Shown in pieces: positions 34,514 to 42,081 of a stretch of 42,081 bases of DNA. Source of the DNA: Spirochaetes bacterium RBG_16_49_21. GTDB lineage: Bacteria; Spirochaetota; UBA4802; UBA5550. Where the stretch lies: the NCBI GenBank assembly GCA_001829495.1, contig MIBJ01000051.1, positions 201-42,281 on the forward strand, read 5' to 3'. The position numbers and the translations under genes are program-made. The notes below the pieces were generated by a model that worked only from the letters and a program-made list of their open reading frames with translations, made no database searches and was not told the DNA's origin. How positions within the stretch are numbered: the stretch's first letter is position 1; each line of letters starts with the position of its first letter.

Positions 34514-34852
34514 ATGAAACTTACCGGTACCATAAACGATTCCATTGTCATATTGGAAATAGAAGGCTCGCTATCCTCGGAAAGTAAACCTGATTTTGAT
34601 AAATATATCAATCAGTTGATACCGAAAAAGCTGCATCTCATTCTCGATCTGTCAAAGGTGACCTTTATCGACAGCATCACCCTCGGCTCGATGCTTAAAT
34701 TTTATTCCCTATTCAGAAAAAACAAAAGGCATCTGCTGCTGACGAGCATCAATGAACAGATTTTTGATGTTTTCAATCTGACCGGCATCACCATGCAGAT
34801 AAAAATATTCGACTCCCTGAAAAACGCCATCGAATTCATACAAAATAACTAA
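34514..34852 (+). CDS. STAS-domain protein (anti-sigma-factor antagonist type)
   Basis: A 112-residue single STAS domain. The conserved loop reads LSKVTFIDSITLGSMLKF, where the Ser of IDS is the site phosphorylated in SpoIIAA/RsbV-like antagonists. In its phosphorylated form such a protein cannot bind its anti-sigma kinase, and SpoIIE-type phosphatases reactivate it. A SpoIIE-type enzyme is encoded at 28409-30151, but pairing is not shown by gene order. No anti-sigma kinase (HATPase) or sigma factor is in the window. The gap to pth is 30 bases. Confidence 0.88.
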   Translation: MKLTGTINDSIVILEIEGSLSSESKPDFDKYINQLIPKKLHLILDLSKVTFIDSITLGSMLKFYSLFRKNKRHLLLTSINEQIFDVFNLTGITMQIKIFDSLKNAIEFIQNN

Positions 34853-34882
34853 CCGGCGGGCTTTAAGATGGAGAGACCCGAT

Positions 34883-35422
34883 ATGTTTATCGTTGCCTGC
34901 CTTGGTAATCCGGGGAAGAAGTATAAGAACAACAGGCATAACGCCGGATTTATACTGGGGGAATTCCTGATCCGGAATTACCGGATATCGGTCACTTCAT
35001 CCTCTTTTCATGCAGTTTCGGGAAAAGGAACAATACAGATGCGGGAGGTGCTCCTTCTTCTGCCCCAGGGATATATGAACCGGAGCGGCGTTTCAGTGCG
35101 CGCTGCGATGGCATTTTATAAGATCCAGCCTGAACGCCTTATCGTGATTCACGATGAGATTGAGCTCCCCTTCGGAGTGATTAAAAAAAAATTCGGCGGC
35201 GGACATAAGGGAAATAACGGGATCAGATCTATAATCCAGGAGATAGGGACCCCCGATTTTCATCGGATACGATTCGGGGTAGGCCGGCCCGATAAGCCGG
35301 ATACTGCCGTGGCAGACCATGTGCTGTCGAATTTTACTAAGGAGGAGCTATTGCAAATCCAGGAGCTCGCTCCGGCGGCAGCGGAAATGCTGATATCGAT
35401 ACTGACTGCCAAGCCTGAATAA
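34883..35422 (+). CDS. pth: peptidyl-tRNA hydrolase
   Basis: A 179-residue hydrolase that recycles peptidyl-tRNA. LGNPG (Asn9), NRHNAG (catalytic His19), GYMNRSG (Asn66), HDEIELPFG (Asp91) and GGHKGNNG (Asn111) are all in place. The start at 34883 gives MFIVACLGNPG, the family start, with GGAGAG 7 bases upstream. An ATG five codons earlier would lie in that ribosome site. It sits after the STAS gene on the same strand, and a 60-base perfect palindrome lies downstream. Confidence 0.96.
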   Translation: MFIVACLGNPGKKYKNNRHNAGFILGEFLIRNYRISVTSSSFHAVSGKGTIQMREVLLLLPQGYMNRSGVSVRAAMAFYKIQPERLIVIHDEIELPFGVIKKKFGGGHKGNNGIRSIIQEIGTPDFHRIRFGVGRPDKPDTAVADHVLSNFTKEELLQIQELAPAAAEMLISILTAKPE

Positions 35423-35518
35423 ATTTTAGATATTCAGGGGCAAGATTATTGATATGAAATTCTTAATATTGTATATTATAGTAAGAAGCCATCTCAAAAA
35501 TAGTTATGGGGCATAAAG

Positions 35519-35578
35519 AGAACTCATCCACCCGGAAGGCGGGGTTGCGCAACCCCGCCTTCCGGGTGGATGAGTTCT
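35519..35578. repeat. perfect 60-bp palindrome
   Basis: The left 30 bases (35519-35548) and right 30 bases (35549-35578) are exact reverse complements with no loop and centre TTGCGCAA. The core AAGGCGGGGTTGCGCAAC is shared with the imperfect palindrome at 39204-39237. No T run follows, so it is not a standard intrinsic terminator. It lies between pth and the DJ-1 gene. Confidence 0.95.
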
Positions 35579-35619
35579 AGAATAATATGAATTAAAATGA
35601 AACAATGGGAGAAACATTG

Positions 35620-36168
35620 ATGCATGTCGTAGTGCCCCTTGCAGAGGGATTGGAGGAGATTGAAGCGGTGACCATAATCGACGTGCTGCGCCGCGCCGAC
35701 ATCACGGTGACGGCGGTATATCTGCAAAAGAATCCGGTAACCGGCTCCCATGGAATCAAGCTCCATGCAGACAAGAGCATTGATGATATTTCCGCGTCAG
35801 ACTTTGACTGTATCGCCCTTCCCGGCGGCATGCCGGGAAGCAGCAACCTGAAGGACGACAATCGGGTCATTGCCCTGGTCCGGGAGCTCAATGCTGCGGA
35901 TAAAATAATAGCCGCAGTATGCGCCGCGCCGATCGTCCTCGGCCAGGCAGGGGTTCTTGCGGGCAAGCGGGCGTCCTGCTTCCCCGGATATGAATCCCTT
36001 CTGACCGGAGCCGTACTCGTTCCCGATCCGGTTGTCAGGGACGGAAGGATAATCACCGGCAGAGGCCCGGGATGCGCCCTTCCCTTTGCCCTGACCCTGG
36101 TCGAACTCATGTCCGGGAAAGATGCTGCCGCGGATCTCAAGAGCAGAATGCAGGTTTACTGGATGTAG
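35620..36168 (+). CDS. DJ-1/PfpI family protein
   Basis: A 182-residue protein of the DJ-1 subfamily. It has VPLAEGLEEIEAVTIIDVLRR at the N-terminus with Glu15, FDCIALPGGMPG, and the nucleophilic Cys101 in AAVCAAPIVLG. Members act as redox-sensing chaperones or glyoxalase/deglycase-like enzymes; the exact activity here is uncertain. The ATG at 35620 is preferred over an ATG five codons upstream because GGGAGA lies 7 bases before it and the protein starts MHVVVPLAEG. The stop is 4 bases before the start of the cyclic-nucleotide-domain gene, so they are likely cotranscribed. Confidence 0.9.
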   Translation: MHVVVPLAEGLEEIEAVTIIDVLRRADITVTAVYLQKNPVTGSHGIKLHADKSIDDISASDFDCIALPGGMPGSSNLKDDNRVIALVRELNAADKIIAAVCAAPIVLGQAGVLAGKRASCFPGYESLLTGAVLVPDPVVRDGRIITGRGPGCALPFALTLVELMSGKDAAADLKSRMQVYWM

Positions 36169-36172
36169 CGCG

Positions 36173-37546
36173 ATGAAAGAACAGAGCAGAACCGTGTATA
36201 AAGCCGGCTCCTATATCTATATTGAAGGGGATGAAGACGTCGATAACGTATATATTGTCGAAAAGGGCCTTGTTGAATTCAAAAGCTCCACGAAAAGAGT
36301 CCGCAGCCATGGAAGTACCGCTGAAGCCGGCGACGTGTTCGGCGCGGTGTCATCCTTGAGCAGACGGCCGAGGATGGAGACGGCATTTGCCAAAATAAAT
36401 ACATCGATAATCATATTTACGAGGAAAAAGTTCCTTTCGGTTCTGCAGAAAAATTCGGATATCGCGATCAAACTCCTCAATACATTCGCGGACGAGCTCA
36501 GGCTGTATGATACCATGATCTTCCCTCTGGGCGCGGCTGACACTGTCTTCCTGCCGGAAGATATCCAGCTTTTTAATCTCGGCAAGTACTACTATGAAGA
36601 GAACGGGCTGGCGACCGCCTGTTATATTCTGAAAAGATACTGCGGGCTCTATCCGGGCGGAGCAAACATGAAAGAGGCGCGCATGATGCTTGATAATCTT
36701 GAAAAAAAGGGAATCAGACGGGCAGCCGAGCCTGTTCTGGACGGCATCTACCAGCGCTACGCCGACAAGCAGATCATTTTCTGCGAGCATGAGCCGGGCG
36801 GCGAGCTCTTCATCATTAAAAAGGGGAAGGTCAAAATCGTAAAGCACCATGACCGAAGCGAGATGATACTTTCGGTATTGAGCGAGGGCGACATTTTCGG
36901 CGAGCTCGCCATCGTGTCCGATAAGCCGAGGAACGCGACGGCCATAAGCTACGGCGGCACGATCCTTCTCCCGATCGATAAGGATTCCCTGACAAGGCTC
37001 ATCCAGAAATCGTCGGACATATTAAAACGAATATTTACCGCCATAAGCCAGCGGGTATGGTTCACCTTTATCCGCATGGAGTCGAAATTTTATGAAAAGC
37101 CGATCACCCGGATATATGTCTTTTTGGAAAATAAACTCATTGAGGATAACATATCCCTCAAGAGCCGGGATCCGCATACCTTTCATTTCGGGATCGATGA
37201 GCTGATAAGGATGACGAACACACCGGCAGACAAAATCGTGGCGATCATGGATGAATTGACGCTGGACCGTAATCTGGAATTCAATTTGGGACAGACGGGG
37301 ATCGAGAATCCGGGCCTCATTTCATCCAAGGCCCGGTATTATCGTTCGCGCGACCGTCTGTATGAGGGTACGGAAAAACAGGAAGCACCCGATGAAGAAC
37401 GGCATGAGCCCTCGGTACCGGAGCCCGTCCAACTGAAAGAAACAAGCGGCATCAAAAAGATTACCGGGGATTCATTGACGGATCAAGCGAGCGCTCCGGA
37501 AGGCCTCTACAAAGAGCTCGAAGACGAGATCGGAAGAAATAGCTAG
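36173..37546 (+). CDS. regulator with two cyclic-nucleotide-binding-like domains
   Basis: A 457-residue protein. The first cNMP-like domain (about 5-115) has a degenerate phosphate loop, FGAVSSLSRRPRMETA, lacking the Glu that holds the ribose. A helical TPR-like segment (132-180) follows. The second cNMP domain (about 195-305) has the intact loop FGELAIVSDKPRNATA. A winged-helix-like region (about 305-400) resembles Crp/Fnr DNA-binding domains, and a Pro/Glu-rich tail ends the protein. It may be a DNA-binding regulator or a signalling protein; cAMP, cGMP or neither could be the ligand. The start at 36173 follows the DJ-1 stop by 4 bases. Confidence 0.85.
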   Translation: MKEQSRTVYKAGSYIYIEGDEDVDNVYIVEKGLVEFKSSTKRVRSHGSTAEAGDVFGAVSSLSRRPRMETAFAKINTSIIIFTRKKFLSVLQKNSDIAIKLLNTFADELRLYDTMIFPLGAADTVFLPEDIQLFNLGKYYYEENGLATACYILKRYCGLYPGGANMKEARMMLDNLEKKGIRRAAEPVLDGIYQRYADKQIIFCEHEPGGELFIIKKGKVKIVKHHDRSEMILSVLSEGDIFGELAIVSDKPRNATAISYGGTILLPIDKDSLTRLIQKSSDILKRIFTAISQRVWFTFIRMESKFYEKPITRIYVFLENKLIEDNISLKSRDPHTFHFGIDELIRMTNTPADKIVAIMDELTLDRNLEFNLGQTGIENPGLISSKARYYRSRDRLYEGTEKQEAPDEERHEPSVPEPVQLKETSGIKKITGDSLTDQASAPEGLYKELEDEIGRNS

Positions 37547-37959
37547 AAAAGCATTTGCACGACGACCCTTCTCCGCCGCGGCCGCGTGTCGCAATCGATC
37601 AGGACCACCTGCTGCCACGTGCCGAGGGTGAGGTCGCCGTCCACAACCGGCACGGTAATCGACGGCCCGATGAAAGACGCCTGCAGATGAGACGACCCGT
37701 TGTCGTCATGCCAGGTTTCATGGTGATGATAGTTCCCGGCGTAGGGAAGCAGTGATTCAAGAAATATGCTTATATCCTTGGTGAGCCCCGGCTCGTATTC
37801 TATTGTCGTGATCCCGGCTGTTGATCCGGGTGCGAACGCGGTTATAATGCCGTTAACAAGACCGCATTTCTTCACAATCTCCCGGAGCTTCGGGGTCAGA
37901 TCAACCAGATCTCTGTTCCCTTTGGTTTCCGTGGTAATATACTCTGTTTTAACCGTCAT
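37543..37959 (-). CDS. YjbQ/UPF0047 family protein, copy 2
   Basis: A 138-residue protein of the same family as 31309-31701, but of a different branch. GSTAGITTIEYEPG replaces TPHTTAAVTINENAD, so the first conserved His is missing. HHHETWHDDNGSSHLQASFIG has extra histidines, and LTLGTWQQVVLIDCDTRPRRRRV replaces the EFDGPRTR ending, so Glu is changed to Asp. The changed metal-site residues suggest a different ligand or role. It converges on the cNMP regulator with a 4-base overlap of coding ends and is the only gene of its transcript. Confidence 0.85.
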   Translation of the reverse strand: MTVKTEYITTETKGNRDLVDLTPKLREIVKKCGLVNGIITAFAPGSTAGITTIEYEPGLTKDISIFLESLLPYAGNYHHHETWHDDNGSSHLQASFIGPSITVPVVDGDLTLGTWQQVVLIDCDTRPRRRRVVVQMLF

Positions 37960-38030
37960 GGAATGCCTTCCCCCTATAGCGGATGCTGAATTGTACGGCT
38001 GTCAATGACAATTCATAAAATCAGGCCCCT

Positions 38031-38263
38031 CGGCCCCCCAACCCCCCAGAGGGCTGACAACTACCCACAAGTGTGTAAGCAAGGGGGATAAGAAGATAGA
38101 AGAGATGATAGAGATACATTTTTTGCGGAATATTGTTAAAATTGAAGAGGAAAAACAATCATTTAAGCTCAAAAAATAAAATTATCTCTGATATCTCTTC
38201 AATTCCCCTATCCCCTGTTCTTACACATGGAGATGTAGGTAGTTGTTAGCCCCAGAGGGGGGC
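38031..38263. repeat. MITE-like inverted-repeat element
   Basis: About 80-base imperfect arms (38031-38114 and 38183-38263) are reverse complements: GGGCTGACAACTACC matches the complement of GGTAGTTGTTAGCCC, and GTGTGTAAGCAAGGGGGATA matches that of the right arm. A loop of about 70 bases lies between. The outer ends carry C/G runs related to the repeat at 10481 and 38338. No transposase is inside, so it may be a non-autonomous element or a large RNA hairpin. Confidence 0.65.
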
Positions 38264-38337
38264 TAATATTGCTTTCTAAGAGTAATAATATATTATTTCA
38301 ATATAATATATAAATGTCTTTAATAATACATAATCTT

Positions 38338-38405
38338 CAAGTCCCCCTCCGGGGGATTTAGGGGGCATGAGAGAATGAGATGCGAGTAATAGATAGTTCA
38401 CAAAG
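38338..38405 (+). repeat. dispersed GC-hairpin repeat, copy B
   Basis: Starts with the same 29-base core as 10481-10509 (AAGTCCCCCTCCGGGGGATT then TAGGGGGC) and has a similar tail, GATGCGAGTAATAGATAG and TTCACAAA. The two copies lie 28 kb apart in the same orientation, each downstream of a plus-strand hairpin or gene end. Confidence 0.75.
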
Positions 38406-38523
38406 GAGGGAGACTCCTCGACAAGATAAATACAACTCGAAAAATAATTCACACTCTAATCATTCGCCATTTCCAATACGGATAACGGCTTGACTGATTT
38501 TGATGCTGTAATTTATTTGTTTC

Positions 38524-39168
38524 ATGAATTACCCATGGTTCGAAAGCTGCGAATTCTCCGGTCCAACAGCCATCAGTATACGGCACGCCGAGCGGGAGCC
38601 GATACACCGATACGCCGATGCCTTTGACGCCCCCCTCACGGAGAAAGGGAAAGCCGATGCCCACCGGTTCGGCAGGAGCATGCGGCAAATCAACCCGGTT
38701 AAACTTTATCATAGCCCGGTGTTGCGGTGCGAGCAAACCGCTGAAGGCATATGCACCGGGATATTGAGCTTAAGCCGGCAGGCCGCCGTGGCCGGCTCCA
38801 TATTCGATTTAGGCGGGCCCTATATCGCCGGGCCGTGGCATGAAATCGCCGCTTCAATCGAGCGCTACGGCCATTCCACATTTGTCCGCAAATGGTTCAA
38901 TGATGAATTCCCCCCCGATTTTATCATGCCGTTGGACCAGGCGGCGGAATCCCAATTGCAGATTTTAATGAGCCAGCTCCGCTTGGGCGATTCATCCGCC
39001 ATAAACGTCACCCACGACTGGAACATCATGATTCTGCGAGAATACTATTTTAATCTTCGACATGAAGATATCGGTGAGCCGGCCTATCTTGACGGATTCT
39101 GCGCATTCGTGCGGGATGACGCTCTCCATCTCATCTATCACGAGCATGAAAAAGTAATCAGGCTGTAA
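38524..39168 (+). CDS. histidine phosphatase superfamily protein
   Basis: A 214-residue protein of the phosphoglycerate-mutase-like branch. The catalytic RHA motif reads SIRHAEREP, followed by PLTEKGKADAHRFG and SPVLRCEQTAEGI, and the second active-site His is in NVTHDWNIM. These are typical of broad-specificity phosphatases of small substrates. The substrate is unknown. The start is the first ATG; no ribosome site is visible, so a start near the RHAE motif is also possible. It converges on rsmG, with a palindromic repeat between the genes. Confidence 0.85.
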   Translation: MNYPWFESCEFSGPTAISIRHAEREPIHRYADAFDAPLTEKGKADAHRFGRSMRQINPVKLYHSPVLRCEQTAEGICTGILSLSRQAAVAGSIFDLGGPYIAGPWHEIAASIERYGHSTFVRKWFNDEFPPDFIMPLDQAAESQLQILMSQLRLGDSSAINVTHDWNIMILREYYFNLRHEDIGEPAYLDGFCAFVRDDALHLIYHEHEKVIRL

Positions 39169-39203
39169 TACAATGTATTACATTTTTCCGCCCGCGTTGC
39201 GCC

Positions 39204-39237
39204 TCTGAAGGCGGGATTGCGCAACCCCGCCTTCAGG
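39204..39237. repeat. imperfect palindrome overlapping the rsmG stop codon
   Basis: A 34-base palindrome centred on TTGCGCAA, with one mismatch (39216/39225) and one G-T pair. It shares GAAGGCGGG..GCAACCCCGCCTTC with the 60-bp palindrome at 35519. The rsmG stop (TCA on this strand, 39233-39235) lies in its right arm. It may separate the convergent transcripts. Confidence 0.85.
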
Positions 39238-39949
39238 ATGTAAATTTGTTTAAATCCCTTTTTATTGCGCTCATATTCCGGGGAAATGTATCCTGAGTTG
39301 CGCCGGTCTTTATAAAAACCATATTTACGTCCGACAAGCCATACCGGGCGCGTTTATGTATGCTGAGGGCGGACATACCCAGGCTCCCGATATGCTCCGC
39401 CACCGGGGCAGGCAAGTCTTCAGCCCGCTCGTGTGAGTATACATATAATAACCCGCCTGATACGAGCATTGGAGCAGCAAGTTCAGCCACGACTGATATA
39501 GAGCCTAGCGCACGGGAAAAAACAATATGAAACGCATTTCTCAGCCGGGTCCGCGCCGCTGTTTCAATTCTTTCCTGCAGGGGTTGAACATTATCCAGCA
39601 AAAGATCGCGAATAACTTTTTTAACGAAGGAAATCTTCTTCCCATTTGAATCGATTAAAACCCCGGCCAATTCATCATGGTAGATGGCGACCGGGATCCC
39701 CGGGATCCCCGCTCCGGTACCGATATCGGCGAATAATGTTCCACGTGGAACATCCAAATGAAGAAGGGGCTCAATGCTGCCGAGAACAAGATTGATCAAA
39801 ATATCATGCCTTGTCTTTAACCCGGCAAGATTGAATCTCTTATTGGCATGGTACACTAATTCAGCATATTCCCATAACAGCTTCTCTTTTTCAATGCCAA
39901 GCTGAATGTTATTCTTTTGCTCCCATTCCCTGAGGATGCTATGTTCCAC
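39233..39949 (-). CDS. rsmG: 16S rRNA m7G527 methyltransferase
   Basis: RsmG (GidB), 238 residues, methylates G527 of 16S rRNA using SAM. It has KRFNLAGLK, then [17 protein letters not shown] as the SAM-binding loop (residues 73-89), and a [16 protein letters not shown] block. The start is GTG at 39949, preceded by AGGAAAGG, and overlaps the mnmG end by 11 bases. Both the start codon and residues 67-71 (VPRGT) lie in parS-like palindromes. The stop is inside a repeat. mnmG-rsmG is a conserved pair, often followed by parA-parB, but here a convergent phosphatase gene follows. Confidence 0.95.
   Translation of the reverse strand: MEHSILREWEQKNNIQLGIEKEKLLWEYAELVYHANKRFNLAGLKTRHDILINLVLGSIEPLLHLDVPRGTLFADIGTGAGIPGIPVAIYHDELAGVLIDSNGKKISFVKKVIRDLLLDNVQPLQERIETAARTRLRNAFHIVFSRALGSISVVAELAAPMLVSGGLLYVYSHERAEDLPAPVAEHIGSLGMSALSIHKRARYGLSDVNMVFIKTGATQDTFPRNMSAIKRDLNKFTS
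39737..39752. promoter_or_regulatory. parS site 1 (ParB-binding)
   Basis: TGTTCCACGTGGAACA is a perfect 16-bp palindrome, matching the bacterial parS pattern TGTTNCACGTGNAACA. It lies inside rsmG, where the minus-strand frame reads Val-Pro-Arg-Gly-Thr. ParB binds such sites near the origin to segregate chromosomes. Confidence 0.85.
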
Positions 39950-41825
39950 GTGGAACCTTTCCTTTCTTCCGGTTCAGTGCCTCAATATGCACCAGAAGTA
40001 TGGAAATGTCAGTAGGATCAACGCCGGAAATTCTCGCCGCCTGGCCGACCGTTCTTGGCCGAATCTTCATCAGTTTTTCTCTTGCCTCAAATTTCAGCCC
40101 GTTGATAATTCCATAATCAATGTCATCAGGCACAACCTTCTCTTCCATTGTGCCGATTTTCCGGATTCTTTCCCGATCCCTCTCTATATATCCTTCATAT
40201 TTAATTTCCATCTCAAGAATCGCGGCTAAATCTTGATCGATGGTCTCATGAAGCATCTTAAGTATGTCGTGTATCCGGCATTCAGGCCTTTTCAAGAGTT
40301 TATCTATTCTAACCCTCCCCGTTATAGTACCCGTTTTATCCTTATATCGCAGCTTCTCGGCAAGATTCCCGTCAACAGATATGAATCTATTCTTGAAGCC
40401 CTGTATCAATGAATCTACGATGCGGTATTTTTCTTTCATTTTTTCTTGCAGCTCTTTGCTTATAAGCCCGTTTTCATAACCGTACTGCATGAGTCGTTTA
40501 TCAGCATTATCCTGCCTGAGGACAAGCCGGTGCTCGGCTCGCGAAGTGAACATTCTATACGGCTCTTTTATTCCTTTGCTAATGAGATCGTCGATCAGAA
40601 CCCCGATATACGCCTCATATCTTTTTATAACCACCGGCTCCTTCTTTAAAATTTTGTTTCCGGCGTTTATCCCTGCGATAATACCCTGCGCTGCCGCCTC
40701 TTCATAACCGGAGGTCCCGTTGATTTGGCCTGCGTGATATAATCCGGATATCCTTTTGGTCTCCAATGTCGGGTAGAGTTCCGCCGGCGGGACAAAATCA
40801 TATTCAACAGCATAGGCCGGCCTCATAACCTTAACGGCTTGCAGGCCGGGGATCGTCCGGATCATCGCAAGCTGGACATCCTCCGGCAATGAGCTGGAAA
40901 AGCCGTTTACATAATACTCCCGGGTATCATACCCCTCCGGCTCCAAAAAAAGTTGATGCCGGGGCTTTTCTGAAAACCGGACCACCTTATCTTCAATTGA
41001 AGGGCAGTATCGGGGTCCAATCCCCTTTATTACGCCCGCATACAGGGGAGAGCGGTGCAGATTTTCCCGTATAATTGCATGGGTGGCTGCGGTTGTATAG
41101 GTTATCCAGCAGGGTACCTGATGTTGGACTATTTTTTCGGTAGAATACGAGAACGGGGTCGGGTTTTCATCCGGATATTGGATCTCACATACGTCAAAAT
41201 CTATAGATTCGCCGTTTACGCGCGGGGGGGTCCCGGTTTTCAGCCGCATGACCGGAAAGCCGAGCTGCCGCAGCGAATCCGATAATTTTTCCGATGAGAA
41301 ATCACCCAATCTGCCGCTCTTTTCCTGATAGCTGCCGATATGGATCAATCCCTTGAGAAAGGTCCCGGTGCATACTATTATAGCCTTTGCAACATACTCC
41401 TGCCCTCTCTTTGTGCGCAATCCCTTGACAGCATCACCCTCAACAATGATCTCCTCAGCGATATCCTGGATAATATCCAGGTCATGCTCGCATTCCAACA
41501 CGTGTTTCATTTTGAGCTGATACTGCTTTTTGTCAGCCTGCGCGCGCGGAGCCCAGACCGCCGGGCCCTTGCTCTTATTGAGCATTTTAAAATGGATACC
41601 GGTGGCGTCTATTGCCTTGCCCATTTCTCCGCCCAGTGCATCCACCTCTCTTACGAGATGGCCTTTAGCAAGTCCGCCGATCGCAGGGTTGCAGCTCATC
41701 TGCGCGATGGTGTCGAGGTTTCCGCTCAATATGAGGGTCCTGAATTTACGCCGGCATGAAGCGAGCGCGGCCTCTATGCCTGCATGACCTGCACCGATGA
41801 CGATTATATCATATTCTCGAATCAT
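39939..41825 (-). CDS. mnmG: tRNA uridine-5-carboxymethylaminomethyl synthase MnmG
   Basis: MnmG (GidA), 628 residues, an FAD enzyme that with MnmE modifies uridine 34 of certain tRNAs. The start [16 protein letters not shown] is the dinucleotide loop. [47 protein letters not shown] and [16 protein letters not shown] are family blocks with the catalytic cysteine in CNPAIGG. The C-terminus ([19 protein letters not shown]) binds MnmE. It ends KGKVPRGT, the last five residues coming from a parS site. The start at 41825 has no strong ribosome site. rsmG follows with an 11-base overlap. mnmE is not in the window. Confidence 0.97.
   Translation of the reverse strand: MIREYDIIVIGAGHAGIEAALASCRRKFRTLILSGNLDTIAQMSCNPAIGGLAKGHLVREVDALGGEMGKAIDATGIHFKMLNKSKGPAVWAPRAQADKKQYQLKMKHVLECEHDLDIIQDIAEEIIVEGDAVKGLRTKRGQEYVAKAIIVCTGTFLKGLIHIGSYQEKSGRLGDFSSEKLSDSLRQLGFPVMRLKTGTPPRVNGESIDFDVCEIQYPDENPTPFSYSTEKIVQHQVPCWITYTTAATHAIIRENLHRSPLYAGVIKGIGPRYCPSIEDKVVRFSEKPRHQLFLEPEGYDTREYYVNGFSSSLPEDVQLAMIRTIPGLQAVKVMRPAYAVEYDFVPPAELYPTLETKRISGLYHAGQINGTSGYEEAAAQGIIAGINAGNKILKKEPVVIKRYEAYIGVLIDDLISKGIKEPYRMFTSRAEHRLVLRQDNADKRLMQYGYENGLISKELQEKMKEKYRIVDSLIQGFKNRFISVDGNLAEKLRYKDKTGTITGRVRIDKLLKRPECRIHDILKMLHETIDQDLAAILEMEIKYEGYIERDRERIRKIGTMEEKVVPDDIDYGIINGLKFEAREKLMKIRPRTVGQAARISGVDPTDISILLVHIEALNRKKGKVPRGT
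39942..39957. promoter_or_regulatory. parS site 2 (ParB-binding)
   Basis: TGTTCCACGTGGAACC matches parS at 15 of 16 bases. It spans the mnmG/rsmG junction: in the mnmG frame it encodes the terminal VPRGT, and the GTG start of rsmG is inside it. The distance to site 1 is 205 bases. Confidence 0.8.
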
Positions 41826-41862
41826 GGGATTTGTTTTGATTATTGAATTTCACAATAAGTCT

Positions 41863-41892
41863 ATTATAGACAATTATCAATTCTGCTGCCAG
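41863..41892 (-). promoter_or_regulatory. candidate promoter of mnmG-rsmG
   Basis: On the minus strand, CTGGCA (41892-41887) and a perfect TATAAT (41868-41863) are separated by 18 bases. A start site near 41856 would give a leader of about 30 bases before the mnmG ATG. Confidence 0.5.
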
Positions 41893-42081
41893 TTTTTTTA
41901 TTATTATGAATTATTGACAGCTTAATTTTTTATTTATACAATTTTTGGGCGTGAATTAAATTTCGGATTGTATTAATCATGTTGAGGCGCCTCCCCCTTA
42001 CGAAGCTGATCTTTACCCATAACCTGCTGTACTGGACACGGGTATTTTTTCCTTTATAAAAGAGACCATTACTTTCCACAT
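41893..42081. other. AT-rich edge region upstream of mnmG
   Basis: Very AT-rich to about 41965, then more mixed. One minus-strand frame stays open from the window edge to a stop near 41932 (WVKISFVRGRR, then MINTIRNLIHAQKLYK); it may be the end of a gene beyond the window or chance. No DnaA box could be recognised. Confidence 0.3.

Larger units (their letters stand above)
37960..38523. other. repeat-filled intergenic region
   Basis: No protein-coding frame is supported in 564 bases. It holds an inverted-repeat element (38031-38263), an AT-rich spacer and repeat copy B (38338-38405). Confidence 0.6.

Noticed and set aside
38031..38405. CRISPR-like array
   Set aside because: The repeats are inverted and of different sizes, without regular direct repeats and spacers.
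42013..42081. Possible C-terminus of a partial gene at the right edge, minus strand (ending SSTAGYG)
   Set aside because: Two minus-strand frames are open at the edge and neither resembles MnmE or another expected mnmG neighbour, so neither can be called.
41826..42081. Replication origin next to mnmG
   Set aside because: The region is AT-rich and parS sites are near, but no clear DnaA-box cluster could be found in it.

Overview
The window reads as chromosomal DNA of a diderm, probably free-living bacterium. Outer-envelope genes (exported lipoproteins, system I cytochrome c maturation, surface polysaccharide modification) sit among core genes (recN, nadK, pth, mnmG, rsmG). SpoIIE phosphatase, STAS, Hpt and double cyclic-nucleotide-domain proteins beside metX-metW recall Spirochaetota, but no single gene here decides the lineage, so that placement is a guess. 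Genes are densely packed with many 1-26 bp overlaps. There are no tRNA or rRNA genes, no CRISPR array and no transposase gene.

Left part (1-8311). On the minus strand, nadK leads to recN and then a small HExxH metallopeptidase. A one-domain Hpt phosphotransfer protein is divergent from nadK. A six-gene minus-strand ccmABCDEF operon follows, all overlapping or nearly so. Its CcmE carries the CxxxY haem-binding motif instead of HxxxY, and no ccmG, ccmH or ccmI is present.

Middle left (8563-15829, plus strand). gmd and a GDP-6-deoxymannose reductase gene (rmd) overlap and could make GDP-D-rhamnose. Two consecutive copies of a two-gene cassette follow. Each copy has an AlgI-like MBOAT O-acyltransferase and an SGNH-like exported partner. 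The set looks like a glycan synthesis and O-acylation locus.

Middle (15870-26376). A textbook SAM-I riboswitch, with its promoter, antiterminator and terminator visible, controls metX-metW. Next come a small coiled-coil protein, a DUF1761-like membrane protein, a visibly GC-rich serine hydrolase gene and a short lipoprotein gene broken in a G9 tract. On the minus strand an isoprenylcysteine-methyltransferase-like gene, an OsmC gene and a MATE exporter gene run in series. An AT-rich scar holds two decayed GNAT acetyltransferases. Two exported proteins follow, one of them a seven-repeat kelch-like propeller lipoprotein.

Right part (26449-42081). This holds a DinG-type helicase, a membrane SpoIIE phosphatase, an HDAC-family deacetylase, two different YjbQ-family genes, a zinc-ribbon membrane protein with long acidic repeats, DUF4234, STAS, pth, DJ-1, a double cyclic-nucleotide-domain regulator and a histidine phosphatase. 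mnmG-rsmG closes the window. Two parS-like ParB sites lie in mnmG-rsmG, one perfect and one 15/16, and both are read in frame as VPRGT. They suggest an origin-proximal location. Intergenic spaces carry several palindromic repeat families, including a perfect 60-bp palindrome and an inverted-repeat element of about 230 bp.
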